Assembly: GCF_017298635.1 (NCBI RefSeq) | Contig: NZ_CP071182.1 | Location: forward strand, 3,386,001-3,450,000 | Direction: 5' to 3' | From: Paenalicyclobacillus mengziensis | GTDB lineage: Bacteria > Bacillota > Bacilli > Alicyclobacillales > Alicyclobacillaceae | DNA: 64,000 bases | In this document: piece after piece, positions 17,327-26,139 of the stretch | Layout of the letters: each line of letters begins with the position of its first letter | Numbering within the stretch: position 1 is the stretch's first letter | The notes under the pieces: generated by a model | Seen by the model: only the letters and a program-made list of their open reading frames with translations | Database searches by the model: none | What the model was told of the DNA's origin: nothing | Position numbers and translations under genes: made by a program

Positions 17327-18277
17327 TCACTCATAAAACACAAACCGTTTTCCGATCCAGCGCTGCACCATGGTGAACATCATGATGAGGATAACGAGGA
17401 GAATTGCCATCGCGGCACCATAAGAAATGTGATTGTATTTAAACGCTGTCTCGTAAACCAAGAACAGGAGAGTGGTAGTACTGTATTCTGGCCCACCGGA
17501 CCCACCCGAAAGCGCGTAGATTTGGGAAAAGCTCTGGAGTGTGCCAATGGTCGTTACAAGTACCAAAAAGAACATTGTTGGTGAAATCAGCGGCAGCGTC
17601 ACCCGCAAAAATCGTCGCCACGAATTGGCACCGTCGACGCTCGCTGCTTCAAGGACATCCTTGGGCAAGGTAGCAATTGCTGACATCACAATGACAACAT
17701 CAAACCCCACACCATGCCAAAGCGAGTAGATTGCTATCGCCGGCATTGCCATCCGTGGAGACTGCAACCACTGAGACATTGGCAATCCAAGCCAATGTAA
17801 GAGACCGTTAGCGAGTCCATAGGTCGGATTGAATATCCACAACCACCCGATGGCTGTACCTACTGCCGGTGTCACATATGGAATGAGAATGAGTGTCCGC
17901 ACAAACGCGAAGGTCTTCGTCGCACGGTTGATGAGGAAAGCCAAAGAGACAGAGACGATCACCGTGCTCGGGATCATCATCGCTGCATAGTAAAATGTGT
18001 TCACCACGGACTCCCGGAATACATTCAGTTGAAACGCATCCCTGAAGTTACTGATGCCGGCCCATGTGGTGCCCACCCCTCCCAACTTATAGTGGAAGAA
18101 TGCGAGCACCAGGGCCATGATGGATGGAATGTAGACAAACACCAGTAGAAACAGAACCGCCGGAAAAAGCAACAACATCGCGAGTCCAAACTCTTTACGG
18201 ACTCGAGTTCGTTTTTTAAGTGCTTCATAATTAACTACCAATCGATTCGACTGTAATTTTCGTTCCTGTAAAGCCAC
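17327..18277 (-). CDS. Sugar ABC transporter permease, MalF type (second importer)
   Basis: 316 residues. A long basic cytoplasmic tail precedes the first helix (LAMLLLFPAVLFLLVFVYIP). The EAA-loop region is LEAASVDGANSWRRFLRVTLPLISP. The GTG start lies two bases after the stop of the binding-protein gene, showing tight coupling. It would form the channel with the MalG-type permease downstream. Again no ATPase gene is near. Confidence 0.87.
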   Translation of the reverse strand: MALQERKLQSNRLVVNYEALKKRTRVRKEFGLAMLLLFPAVLFLLVFVYIPSIMALVLAFFHYKLGGVGTTWAGISNFRDAFQLNVFRESVVNTFYYAAMMIPSTVIVSVSLAFLINRATKTFAFVRTLILIPYVTPAVGTAIGWLWIFNPTYGLANGLLHWLGLPMSQWLQSPRMAMPAIAIYSLWHGVGFDVVIVMSAIATLPKDVLEAASVDGANSWRRFLRVTLPLISPTMFFLVLVTTIGTLQSFSQIYALSGGSGGPEYSTTTLLFLVYETAFKYNHISYGAAMAILLVILIMMFTMVQRWIGKRFVFYE

Positions 18278-18279
18278 GA

Positions 18280-19620
18280 TTACAACCTGCCTTGTCCAGA
18301 TAAGTATTTGTTGCCCTCTGCATTCATATTTTTAAGCGCTTGCGTCACAGACTCCTGTCCGTTGAGTGCCTTCATAAAATCAGTGTCCATGGCAGTTTTG
18401 GCAGCACTCCAGTTGGTATTTGTCGGCTTCATTATCCAATCCTGAGGGTTAGAGTATGACGCAGCCCATCCTGGTTTCGATTGATAGAAACTCTGCATTT
18501 GCGTTTTTCCTGCCGGACCTAACGGAAGATAGTTTGTGTGCTCGTTCCAGTAGGTATTGTTAGCTGGCCCTGAAAGGTACTTCACAAATTCCCAGGATGC
18601 ATCCTTCTGTGCTTGAGTGCCCGTGTTGAACATCGCCACGGAAGCACCATTTATCCAGTTGTATGCTTTTCCTGACGAGCCGATAGGGGCAGAAGCAGCA
18701 TCAAACGGGAACTTACCACCCACGGACCCTTTATCATAGGTGTAACCCGCCGAAGCATCCATCAGAAGACCAATGTCGCCCGTTCCAAAATCTTGTTGGT
18801 ATTGATAGCCTTTTCCAACAATAATATCGCCGTTCTTCACTAAATTCCGAAGCGTTTGCAGTGTACTCTCTGCGCCGGTGTTCACTAAGTTAAACTTAGA
18901 TTCTGACGAGTCGGTGAATACCTGACCGCCATTATCCATTGTCATCACAAAAAATTGCTGAATCATGGGAGTCCAAGCGATGCCATGGGCTTTACCACCA
19001 AGTGCAGTAATTTTCTTCGCATCGTTCCAGACATCGTTCCAAGTCTTCGGGGCACTGCTGATACCGGCCTTCTTAAACATATCCGCGTTGTAATAGATGA
19101 CGACTCCGGATTTTTTTTCGAGAGGCATGATATATTGGTTGGTACCCGTTCCCTGCATGTCCTTCCATATTACTGGAAAGTAATCATTTTGAATTTGCTG
19201 TTGGGAGAGGCCGTTCTTCCCGGTAATATATGGTGTCAAGTTCAGAATGGCTCCAGCATTCGCAAAGGTTTGGGCCGCATATGTAGAAATCATCCCCACA
19301 TTAGGAGACTTGTGAGCCAAGAACGCCGCCATTCCTTTTTTTGTAGCTCCCTCGGCTGTGAATGTGACATGAATGTTTGGATGCTCTTTGTTAAACGCGG
19401 CCGTTTCCGCGACTAGAGCTTTATAGAGCGTACCGCTGCTGTGTCCAGCCCAGAAATTAATGTCAACCATAGATTTGGAACTGGTGTTCGGGGATGTTGA
19501 AGCGGTATTGGTGCTTTGAGATGCAGTTGTTCCACCGCCTGATTGAGAAGCACCACAACCCGCCAAAAGAGTGACCATAGTTAGTGTACTGGCAGTGATG
19601 ATGAGCGTTCTTCTTTGCAA
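18280..19620 (-). CDS. Sugar ABC transporter substrate-binding lipoprotein (second importer)
   Basis: 446 residues from the TTG that has GGAGGG seven bases upstream; the upstream TTG at 19644 would put eight extra residues before the signal peptide. Lipobox LAGC with Cys 22, Ser/Thr/Gly linker, then a family 1 solute-binding domain: DINFWAGHSSG, KSGVVIYYNADMFKKAGI, DASWEFVKYLSGPANN. First gene of its operon, so expression is probably set by a promoter just upstream. The ligand is probably an oligosaccharide but is not identifiable from sequence alone. Confidence 0.88.
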   Translation of the reverse strand: MQRRTLIITASTLTMVTLLAGCGASQSGGGTTASQSTNTASTSPNTSSKSMVDINFWAGHSSGTLYKALVAETAAFNKEHPNIHVTFTAEGATKKGMAAFLAHKSPNVGMISTYAAQTFANAGAILNLTPYITGKNGLSQQQIQNDYFPVIWKDMQGTGTNQYIMPLEKKSGVVIYYNADMFKKAGISSAPKTWNDVWNDAKKITALGGKAHGIAWTPMIQQFFVMTMDNGGQVFTDSSESKFNLVNTGAESTLQTLRNLVKNGDIIVGKGYQYQQDFGTGDIGLLMDASAGYTYDKGSVGGKFPFDAASAPIGSSGKAYNWINGASVAMFNTGTQAQKDASWEFVKYLSGPANNTYWNEHTNYLPLGPAGKTQMQSFYQSKPGWAASYSNPQDWIMKPTNTNWSAAKTAMDTDFMKALNGQESVTQALKNMNAEGNKYLSGQGRL

Positions 19621-19791
19621 ACTCCATCCCTCCGTATAAATCAATTCTCGTTACGTCGTTCACGATAAACCTGTCGATTTAATCTTCTGTGAATATTACG
19701 TAAACTTTTCTATAAAATCTTGTTAACGAGCATTCACATTGTGTATTGACCGGAATGGGGGCGCCCATGCCGGCACAGCACTCATCACAAA

Positions 19792-19813
19792 AAAGGGAGG
19801 CCCACAAGCCTCC
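19792..19813 (-). terminator. Terminator of the Gly/Tyr-rich gene pair
   Basis: On the minus strand GGGAGGC pairs with GCCTCCC around a six-base loop and is followed by six T. It lies 40 bases after the 19853 stop codon. Confidence 0.8.
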
Positions 19814-19852
19814 CACCATGCGTTCACATCCACATACCTGCCTAAGCTGCGA

Positions 19853-20206
19853 CTACCACAAAAATGCTAACGCAAAAATCCACGCGAATGCGAGCCACCA
19901 CCACCACCAACCACCATACCAACCCCCGTAGCCTGGAGCACCCCAGCCTCTTCGGGCACCGTACCCGTAACCACCGCCATAGCCGCCATAACGTCCCCAG
20001 GCCAGTGCCAGGTCCAGCCGTTTTTCATCATCAACGTCAAGATCTTTGGCACTCGCAGCCAGTTGAATCGGTGCGTAGCTACGCGGTACGCGAATGAGTA
20101 CCGCGCGGTTGTTTATATCAGCTATGACGCCGCGATGCATTCCCCACGGGGTCTGAAATCTGACCCATTTGCCCATGTAACGCGCGCAATCAGCCCTTGT
20201 ACACAT
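19853..20206 (-). CDS. Small protein with beta-rich head and Gly/Tyr/Trp-rich membrane tail (paralog 1)
   Basis: 117 residues. The head (about 1-70) reads CTRADCARYMGKWVRFQTP and continues GVIADINNRAVLIRVPR, a short-strand pattern reminiscent of SH3/LSm-like barrels. The tail is Gly/Tyr-rich (YGGYGGGYGYGARRGWG), then five consecutive Trp and an apolar end LAFAWIFALAFLW that could insert in a membrane. The start ATG follows GGAAGGAGG; the longer reading is ruled out by this. It is about 45% alike by eye to the 21546 gene, including DDEEKRLxLxLAWG. Function unknown; a spore or envelope role is a guess. Confidence 0.7.
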   Translation of the reverse strand: MCTRADCARYMGKWVRFQTPWGMHRGVIADINNRAVLIRVPRSYAPIQLAASAKDLDVDDEKRLDLALAWGRYGGYGGGYGYGARRGWGAPGYGGWYGGWWWWWLAFAWIFALAFLW

Positions 20207-20265
20207 AGTATCCTCCTTCCTGTATACCGTGCGAATCTGTATAACGTCCAAAGTCATCAGCTGTC

Positions 20266-20553
20266 TTACCACCACCAACCCCATGGCCAGAATGCCGCAA
20301 CTGCAAGCCAGGGCAAGAAGAAAAATGGCCACCACGCCTGCTCGATGTCACCTTGCTCGCTTCCTTTGTGATCCAGTAACTGTGGCGAACTGTCTGCGGT
20401 TCCCTGGGCCAACCCAGCCTGGCCTCGTATTGGGCGGAGGTACATTCCATTATTATTGATTGCATGCAGGATACCGTGATGCGTAACGCCATCGTGAGTT
20501 CGAACGACTACACGCTGACCGATGTACGGTTCAACGTAGCTCCGAGTAATCAT
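20266..20553 (-). CDS. Small protein with Trp-rich hydrophobic tail (paralog 2)
   Basis: 95 residues. The head YIGQRVVVRTHDGVTHHGILH has the same strand pattern as its two neighbours, a polar linker follows, and the tail WWPFFFLPWLAVAAFWPWGWWW is made almost entirely of Trp, Phe and small apolar residues. The ATG follows GGGGGG. It is 60 bases upstream of paralog 1 on the same strand, so they form an operon ending at the 19.8-kb terminator. No family name recognised. Confidence 0.65.
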   Translation of the reverse strand: MITRSYVEPYIGQRVVVRTHDGVTHHGILHAINNNGMYLRPIRGQAGLAQGTADSSPQLLDHKGSEQGDIEQAWWPFFFLPWLAVAAFWPWGWWW

Positions 20554-20757
20554 CCCTGCACCCCCCTTTCTGTCCTCGGTTCCTTTCCTGAACAGAACAA
20601 CCGTTCACGATAGACTATGACCCCCTCGTGCCACGGTCCCACGGTGGATGTCCCGTGGTATAACGAATCTCCGCGCCTGTCTCGGGGCACTTGCCAAGCA
20701 GGAGGCATGGTCGACTGCATAGAGTGAAGGTGAGAAGTCCATGTGGAGGTGGATGAG

Positions 20758-20964
20758 GTGAAGCTGGACACCGTCATAAAGTTGGGCTCACTGGCCTTTG
20801 GCGTCGCTCAAGACGACAGACTCCGGGAGTTGCTGAAAATTGCCCATCACGGAGCGAAGCGCCGAGGGTTCTTTGATGTAGGACCGATTGTACCGCCGCC
20901 AGGTCCGCACACGCCCTATGGTGTTCCGGGGTACCGGAATGGCAGAGGTCGGTCCGCACGGTGA
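20758..20964 (+). CDS. Small hypothetical protein with Pro/Gly tail
   Basis: 68 residues starting at a GTG with GGAGG eight bases upstream (earlier in-frame GTG codons overlap it). The first half is helical (KLDTVIKLGSLAFGVAQDD) and the second half is Pro/Gly/Tyr-rich (PIVPPPGPHTPYGVPGY). No family recognised. It is divergent from the Gly/Tyr-rich operon and may share its upstream region. Confidence 0.5.
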   Translation: MKLDTVIKLGSLAFGVAQDDRLRELLKIAHHGAKRRGFFDVGPIVPPPGPHTPYGVPGYRNGRGRSAR

Positions 20965-21180
20965 CAAGACGAGATGCGTCGCTAGGGTCAACAAGCAGAA
21001 AATTCGGCGACCTGACGGGACTGTGCCGTCTTCACGGTCGCCTGTTTTGTCTGGTTTCGGTAAAATGACAACAGACATAAGCGGGCCCGAGACGCTGGGC
21101 CCCAAACGCTACAGTCAACGTCTGCGGCCATATCTCGTGACCCATCGAGGAGGCACAATTGGACAATTGGAGAGACCACA

Positions 21181-21408
21181 ATGACACTTGACGATCCGTC
21201 TCAAGCCCACAGCGAACGCTACCACTGCTGTGCAACCTGTGTACATTACTGCGCCAAACGCACCGATGCAGGGGTGCATACGTACTGCTCACGGCTAGGC
21301 TACGATACAAGACCAAACTGGAAATTTCATTGTTGGACGCCAAAGGAACACATCATTCAACGACTCAAGGCGAAACAATTTTCGAATGATGTCACCTCCG
21401 AGAAGTAA
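21181..21408 (+). CDS. Small Cys-rich, probably zinc-binding protein
   Basis: 75 residues. Cysteines occur as CCATCVHYC, YCSRLGY and FHCW, a treble-clef-like arrangement of about six Cys/His ligands. The end TPKEHIIQRLKAKQ is helical and basic. The ATG follows GGAGAG at a suitable distance. I recall similar small conserved hypothetical proteins in Bacillales but no function. It lies between two members of the Gly/Tyr-rich family. Confidence 0.65.
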   Translation: MTLDDPSQAHSERYHCCATCVHYCAKRTDAGVHTYCSRLGYDTRPNWKFHCWTPKEHIIQRLKAKQFSNDVTSEK

Positions 21409-21454
21409 GGCCCAGAACCAGACCAAAGTTAGGCGCAATTATCGCGAACATGGG

Positions 21455-21476
21455 AAAAAGGGGACTATCCGTCCCC
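21455..21476 (-). terminator. Terminator of the third Gly/Tyr-rich gene
   Basis: On the minus strand GGGGAC pairs with GTCCCC around a five-base loop and is followed by TTTTT, 70 bases after the 21546 stop codon. Confidence 0.7.
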
Positions 21477-21545
21477 GTCCCCTGTTGTCGCAGCCGATTT
21501 CGTCTCCCTATCCATCGCATCGATTGGGCTCTTTGCTTCATCCGC

Positions 21546-21884
21546 TTACCAGAACAAGAGGCCCCACAGTGCGTAAATGACCAGAAAAGACACGGCCCAG
21601 CGTCCCCAGCCATAGCCACCATAGCCACCATAGCCGCCACCGTAGCCACCGCGATAACCGCCACCGTAGCCGCCCCATGCTAAAGTAAGGTTGAGTCTCT
21701 TTTCCTCATCGTCATCGAGCGGTTCTGATATTAACTGTGCCGGAATATATTTGCGTGGTGACAAAATCACGGCCCGATTCCCTGAAACGCGTTCGATGAC
21801 ACCTTGATGATATCCATACTGTGTTTGAAATTGAACATATTGACCGACATACCTGAGACACTCTGCTCGTGTACACACGTACAT
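21546..21884 (-). CDS. Small protein with beta-rich head and Gly/Tyr-rich membrane tail (paralog 3)
   Basis: 112 residues from the ATG preceded by GGAGGAGG (four-base gap). Head: YVCTRAECLRYVGQYVQFQT, then HQGVIERVSGNRAVILSPRKY; tail: repeated YGG/GGY units, ending WGRWAVSFLVIYALWGLLFW, which can span a membrane. The two Cys in CTRAEC are also found in paralog 1. Separate promoter and terminator from paralogs 1 and 2. Function unknown. Confidence 0.7.
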   Translation of the reverse strand: MYVCTRAECLRYVGQYVQFQTQYGYHQGVIERVSGNRAVILSPRKYIPAQLISEPLDDDEEKRLNLTLAWGGYGGGYRGGYGGGYGGYGGYGWGRWAVSFLVIYALWGLLFW

Positions 21885-22040
21885 TGCACCTCCTCCACCG
21901 CCTTGACTGACGCGGGTCCCACGAGACGACAAACCCGCCTTTTGTCACAAGCGACTTCTGTACACTATGTCAGCACAGGAGAATACGGGGAGGGTGATTG
22001 TCCCGCGCCATACGCACAAAATTGGGGTTAGGCAGCAAAA

Positions 22041-23408
22041 CTACACAGTTTCCTCGAAGTTGGCTTCTGCTCGAGGTTGCGCTTCGCGCACTTCAGGTTC
22101 ACGTATTTCTGGCAACAAGAGTTGTGCTTCCGAAACGGGTAGTTCCTGAACACTGCGCAATTTTCGTTCAATGGTCCGCGAACGCTTTGCAGCAGTTTCA
22201 ATTGAGTTGCTGGCTTCACGCAACTTTTTCTGCGTCTTTTGTAACAGGTCACCAAACGTCCCGAACTGTGTCTTAATGGCCCCAAGGAGTTCCCAAACTT
22301 CACTCGAACGTTTTTGAATCGCGAGCGTTCGAAATCCCATTTGCAGACTATTTAACAGTGCCGTGAGCGTCGTCGGACCAGATATCACAACGCGATACTC
22401 CTGCTGAATCGTCTCCATCAGTCCCGAATGCCGTAACACCTCCGCAAACAGTCCCTCGATGGGAAGATACATAATCGCGAAATCAGTCGTATTCGGAGGG
22501 TCGAGGTATTTCGTGGCGATAGTCTTCGCCTCAACTTTAATGCGGTTCATCAGAGCCTTTGCTGCTTCCTGGAACAGACCTGTTTCGCCTTTGTCCTCTG
22601 CGTCTAGCATGCGTTGATAGTCTTCAATCGGAAATTTACAGTCAATCGGAAGGTACACCGATTCAGTGCTGTCGTCACGCCCCGGCAGCCGGATGGCAAA
22701 TTCTACACGTTCCGCCGATCCGCTTCTTGTAGCAATGTTCTTTTCATACTGTTCCGGGGACAACAGTTGCTCGAGCAACATCTCGAGTTGCACCTCACCA
22801 AACGTACCTCTCGTCTTGACGTTCGTAAGAACCCGTTTCAAATCACCGACGTTACTTGCCAGTGACTGCATTTCACCAAGGCCTTTATGTACAGCTTCGA
22901 GCCGTTCACTGACTGTCTGAAATGACTCTGCCAACCGTTTTTCGAGTGTGGCGTGTAGCTTCTCATCCACCGTTTGCCGCATCTGCTCCAGTTTCTTTGT
23001 GTTGTCTTCTTGCAACGTCGTCAGCCGGTCTTCGACAACACCGCGGACGCGTTCCAACTTCTGTTCGTTCATCTCTGTCAAGGTCTTCAATTGACCGGAA
23101 AACGTCTCGAACAGTGTCTTTTGTTGGGTGTTCTGAGTTCCGAAATGCTGTGTGAGTGTCTGCGATAACTGCAAAAACAGGCGGTTTGAGCTGTTGGCAG
23201 ACTCCTCGCGGTCTAACTTTGACTGTTGCATTTGTTCGTCCCTCAGTCGCTTTATCTCGCCCTGCACGAGACCTGCCAGGTCATCCTTTGCTGCATCAAG
23301 CGTCTCTTCAACTGCTCGCAGCGTGAGTTTCGACGATTTCTGTCGTGTGTACATGACAATGAGCGTGATCTGTAAGACGATAACGATACCGAGCAATACT
23401 TCATTCAT
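22041..23408 (-). CDS. rmuC: RmuC-family DNA recombination protein
   Basis: 455 residues from the ATG that follows GGGGG; the longer 493-residue reading has no ribosome site. An N-terminal membrane helix (LLGIVIVLQITLIVMY) is followed by a long coiled coil (about 40-170) and the RmuC nuclease-like domain: GTFGEVQLEMLLEQLL, VYLPIDCKFPIEDYQR and YLPIEGLFAEVLR. RmuC limits DNA inversions and is thought to be an endonuclease-fold protein. The gene stands alone, divergent from cheR. Confidence 0.92.
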   Translation of the reverse strand: MNEVLLGIVIVLQITLIVMYTRQKSSKLTLRAVEETLDAAKDDLAGLVQGEIKRLRDEQMQQSKLDREESANSSNRLFLQLSQTLTQHFGTQNTQQKTLFETFSGQLKTLTEMNEQKLERVRGVVEDRLTTLQEDNTKKLEQMRQTVDEKLHATLEKRLAESFQTVSERLEAVHKGLGEMQSLASNVGDLKRVLTNVKTRGTFGEVQLEMLLEQLLSPEQYEKNIATRSGSAERVEFAIRLPGRDDSTESVYLPIDCKFPIEDYQRMLDAEDKGETGLFQEAAKALMNRIKVEAKTIATKYLDPPNTTDFAIMYLPIEGLFAEVLRHSGLMETIQQEYRVVISGPTTLTALLNSLQMGFRTLAIQKRSSEVWELLGAIKTQFGTFGDLLQKTQKKLREASNSIETAAKRSRTIERKLRSVQELPVSEAQLLLPEIREPEVREAQPRAEANFEETV

Positions 23409-23610
23409 GAAGATACCCCCTCGTATAACCACTGTTCTAAACACAACGAATCTGGGAAGTTTGTCTATCGTAAACCTCTTAGCAGGGATTTCAATCAAAC
23501 TAGCGAAAACCAATTTACTCAAATTATAGCGAGTTTGCGTCTTCTCCTAAACCCGCTCGTCAATTGGGGATGTGTTTTACAAAGCGTTTAACCGAAAAGA
23601 GGGTACTGCA

Positions 23611-24480
23611 TTGGTACAGGAATCACGGCAACAGCAATGGTCTATTACGGATGAACCTCCCTTTTGTGAACCAGACTTTCTCGAGTTCGCGGACCGCATC
23701 AAACGAAAACTCGGACTGGACCTCCTTTTATATAAACAACCACAGGTACGAAGAAGGCTGAACACGCTGCGACTCCGAAAGGGATATGTTACATTCTCGG
23801 AGTTTTTTAGGAACATCGATACAAATCCGCAGATGCAAAAAGAGTTCATCGACCAACTCACAATCAACGTGACAGAATTTTACCGGAACCCAGAACGTTG
23901 GAAGGTTTTGTCGGAGCAAATTGTGCCGGAGATTCTAACCCGAAGCAATACCATCAAGTGCTGGAGCGCTGCTTGCTCCACTGGCGAAGAGCCGTACAGT
24001 ATCGCGATGGTCCTGTCTGCACATCTGTCCCTTCGAAACGTTGACATTTTGGCTACTGACCTCGATGCCGCAGTCATGCAGACGGCGAAGACTGGCACGT
24101 ACTCTCCTGAAGCTGTAAAATGCGTACCTTCGAATGTATTTGGACAGCATTTGAGCCTCGAGACTGACGGTCACTACAGCGTCTCGGAAGACATCAAGCG
24201 GCGAGTTCGCTTTCAGCAACACAATCTCCTTGCTGAGCCGCCTGAGACGGCTTTTGACCTGATTGTCTGTCGCAATGTCCTCATCTACTTCACGCCAGTC
24301 GCGAAAGATCTGCTTATCGCACGGTTTAGCCGGGCGCTCAAGCCTGGTGGTTACTTGTTTGTGGGTGGCACGGAACAAATCACAAACCCGGCCGTGTTTG
24401 ACCTTGAGTCACCTTACACCTTTTTTTATCGGAAACGAGGGGGGCAACAGCATGAGAACAAAAGTTCTTGTCGTCGATGA
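23611..24480 (+). CDS. cheR: CheR chemotaxis protein methyltransferase
   Basis: 289 residues from the TTG with GAGGG seven bases upstream; the earlier in-frame GTG has none. The N-terminal helical domain LTINVTEFYRNPERW precedes the SAM fold with SAACSTGEEPYS (motif I), DILATDLD and FDLIVCRNVLIYFTP. It methylates glutamates of chemoreceptors. Its last 29 bases overlap cheB. No receptor, cheA, cheW or flagellar gene is in the window, so the target is not clear. Confidence 0.93.
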   Translation: MVQESRQQQWSITDEPPFCEPDFLEFADRIKRKLGLDLLLYKQPQVRRRLNTLRLRKGYVTFSEFFRNIDTNPQMQKEFIDQLTINVTEFYRNPERWKVLSEQIVPEILTRSNTIKCWSAACSTGEEPYSIAMVLSAHLSLRNVDILATDLDAAVMQTAKTGTYSPEAVKCVPSNVFGQHLSLETDGHYSVSEDIKRRVRFQQHNLLAEPPETAFDLIVCRNVLIYFTPVAKDLLIARFSRALKPGGYLFVGGTEQITNPAVFDLESPYTFFYRKRGGQQHENKSSCRR

Positions 24481-25555
24481 TTCTGTGTTTATGAGAGTCG
24501 TTTTGACCCGACTGCTTGTGGCCGAACCAAGCCTTGAGGTTGTCGGAACAGCTAAGGACGGAAAGGAAGCCATTGAGAAAATTACCGCACTCAAACCAGA
24601 CGTTGTGACGCTTGATGTTGAAATGCCTGTTATGAACGGACTGCATGCATTGAAACAAATCATGGCCGTACATCCTACCCCTGTGATTATGCTCAGCGCA
24701 CTGACCGCCGACGGGGTCCAGACAACGCTTGAGTGTCTCAAGTACGGCGCATTTGATTTTATGGCAAAACCAGAGGGTTCATGGGGATTCCAGGAAATGA
24801 GTCAAGAGCTCATCGCTAAAGTAAAGGCCGCAGCCGCAACACCTATCTCGAAACTGAAGGTGAGCCCCGAAACCTGTCGCTCGGATGACGGGAAGCGTCT
24901 GACAGACGCCACAGCAACAAGGTGCTCGCGCAGGCCCACAGCGAATTCAAGCGAAAATCCCTCGACTTGTGCAGTGAAGCAAATTGTCGCCATCGGCACC
25001 TCGACTGGTGGTCCCCCCGCACTCGACGTGGTGCTGTCCCGTCTTCCAGGAGACCTGCCATGTCCGCTCGTCATCGTTCAACACATGCCACCTCCATTCA
25101 CACAGTCGCTTGCACAGAGGTTGAACAGCCGCTCCGAGGTTAAAGTGGTCGAGGCATCTGACGGCCTGTTACTCCAGAACGGGGTTGCGTATATCGCACC
25201 TGCTGGGTATCACATGGAGGTTGTTAGCTGCAACGGAAATTACCGCATTTGCCTGAATCAAGGGGATAAGCGAAATCAACACCGTCCCTCAGTCGATGTT
25301 CTATTTGAATCCGTTGCAAAGATGGGCGGAGTTGAGCGGCACTTCGTCTTGATGACTGGAATGGGGCATGACGGTGCACAAGGCATGCGTCTGGCAAAAG
25401 ACCTTGGAGCCAGAACGACGATGGTACAGTCTCCCGAATCATGCGTCGTATCAGGAATGCCGAAAGCAGCACTTGAACTCGACTGCGTCACCGACATCGT
25501 AGCACTCACAGACATCAGCGAGAGACTTGCGCAGGTCATTTACTCCTTAATTTGA
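24452..25555 (+). CDS. cheB: CheB protein-glutamate methylesterase/deamidase
   Basis: 367 residues starting at the ATG preceded by GAGGGGGG; the longer open frame runs back through cheR. The receiver domain has Asp pair VVDDS and phospho-acceptor Asp 55 in TLDVEMPVMNG. A Ser-rich linker is followed by the esterase domain with catalytic Ser in IGTSTGGPPAL, His in VQHMPPPF and Asp in TGMGHDGAQGM. It removes methyl groups added by CheR. The 29-base overlap with cheR implies coupled translation. Its last 20 bases overlap the converging NUDIX gene. Confidence 0.95.
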   Translation: MRTKVLVVDDSVFMRVVLTRLLVAEPSLEVVGTAKDGKEAIEKITALKPDVVTLDVEMPVMNGLHALKQIMAVHPTPVIMLSALTADGVQTTLECLKYGAFDFMAKPEGSWGFQEMSQELIAKVKAAAATPISKLKVSPETCRSDDGKRLTDATATRCSRRPTANSSENPSTCAVKQIVAIGTSTGGPPALDVVLSRLPGDLPCPLVIVQHMPPPFTQSLAQRLNSRSEVKVVEASDGLLLQNGVAYIAPAGYHMEVVSCNGNYRICLNQGDKRNQHRPSVDVLFESVAKMGGVERHFVLMTGMGHDGAQGMRLAKDLGARTTMVQSPESCVVSGMPKAALELDCVTDIVALTDISERLAQVIYSLI

Positions 25556-26045
25556 GCAAATAAGTTTGAATCATCTCTCTGTGACTTCCAACGACTGGTT
25601 CTGGAAATGCCTCAGGATGAAAAAACGCAGCATCAAGACTCTCAACAGGGTCTACGTGCATCTCTCCAGAGAAATCACGTGTGTAAAACGCATTCGTGAC
25701 CACATAAAACTCGTCTCCGTTGGCTGCAGTGACAAAATACCTGGGTCCAGAAAAGACCCCAATCAGATGTAATTGCTTGGCCTTGAGCCCGGTCTCCTCA
25801 AACAGTTCACGACGTGCCGTGTCTTCGACAGACTCACCGAGTTCCATCAGTCCACCTGGCAGACCCCATACGCCCTGCGGATAACGACGCTGCTGTAAAA
25901 GAATTTGGTCGTCGTGATTGACGAGTATGACGACAGACCCCACCAGAATGAGCGGGCGTGTTCCAACGATGGCTCGCAAATCCTCGATGTATCCCACAAC
26001 TCTCACCGCCTTCAATCCGTCATTCCTGTACCGACGGCATTCCAT
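25536..26045 (-). CDS. NUDIX hydrolase
   Basis: 169 residues, or about 157 if a downstream GTG is the real start. The Nudix box is complete: GGLMELGESVEDTARRELFEE plus TG. It hydrolyses a nucleoside diphosphate linked to another moiety; the substrate is not clear. The core begins with LILVGSVVILVNHDDQILLQQRRY. The 3' end overlaps cheB on the other strand by 20 bases, leaving no room for a terminator between them. Confidence 0.88.
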   Translation of the reverse strand: MECRRYRNDGLKAVRVVGYIEDLRAIVGTRPLILVGSVVILVNHDDQILLQQRRYPQGVWGLPGGLMELGESVEDTARRELFEETGLKAKQLHLIGVFSGPRYFVTAANGDEFYVVTNAFYTRDFSGEMHVDPVESLDAAFFHPEAFPEPVVGSHREMIQTYLLKLRSK

Positions 26046-26139
26046 GGAGTTTGTTCACTCAGAAGCCCTTGAGGAACGTTTTTCTACCCCCCATAGATAC
26101 AGCATACAGCACCTGTTGAGCGTGAAAAAGCGACATAAA

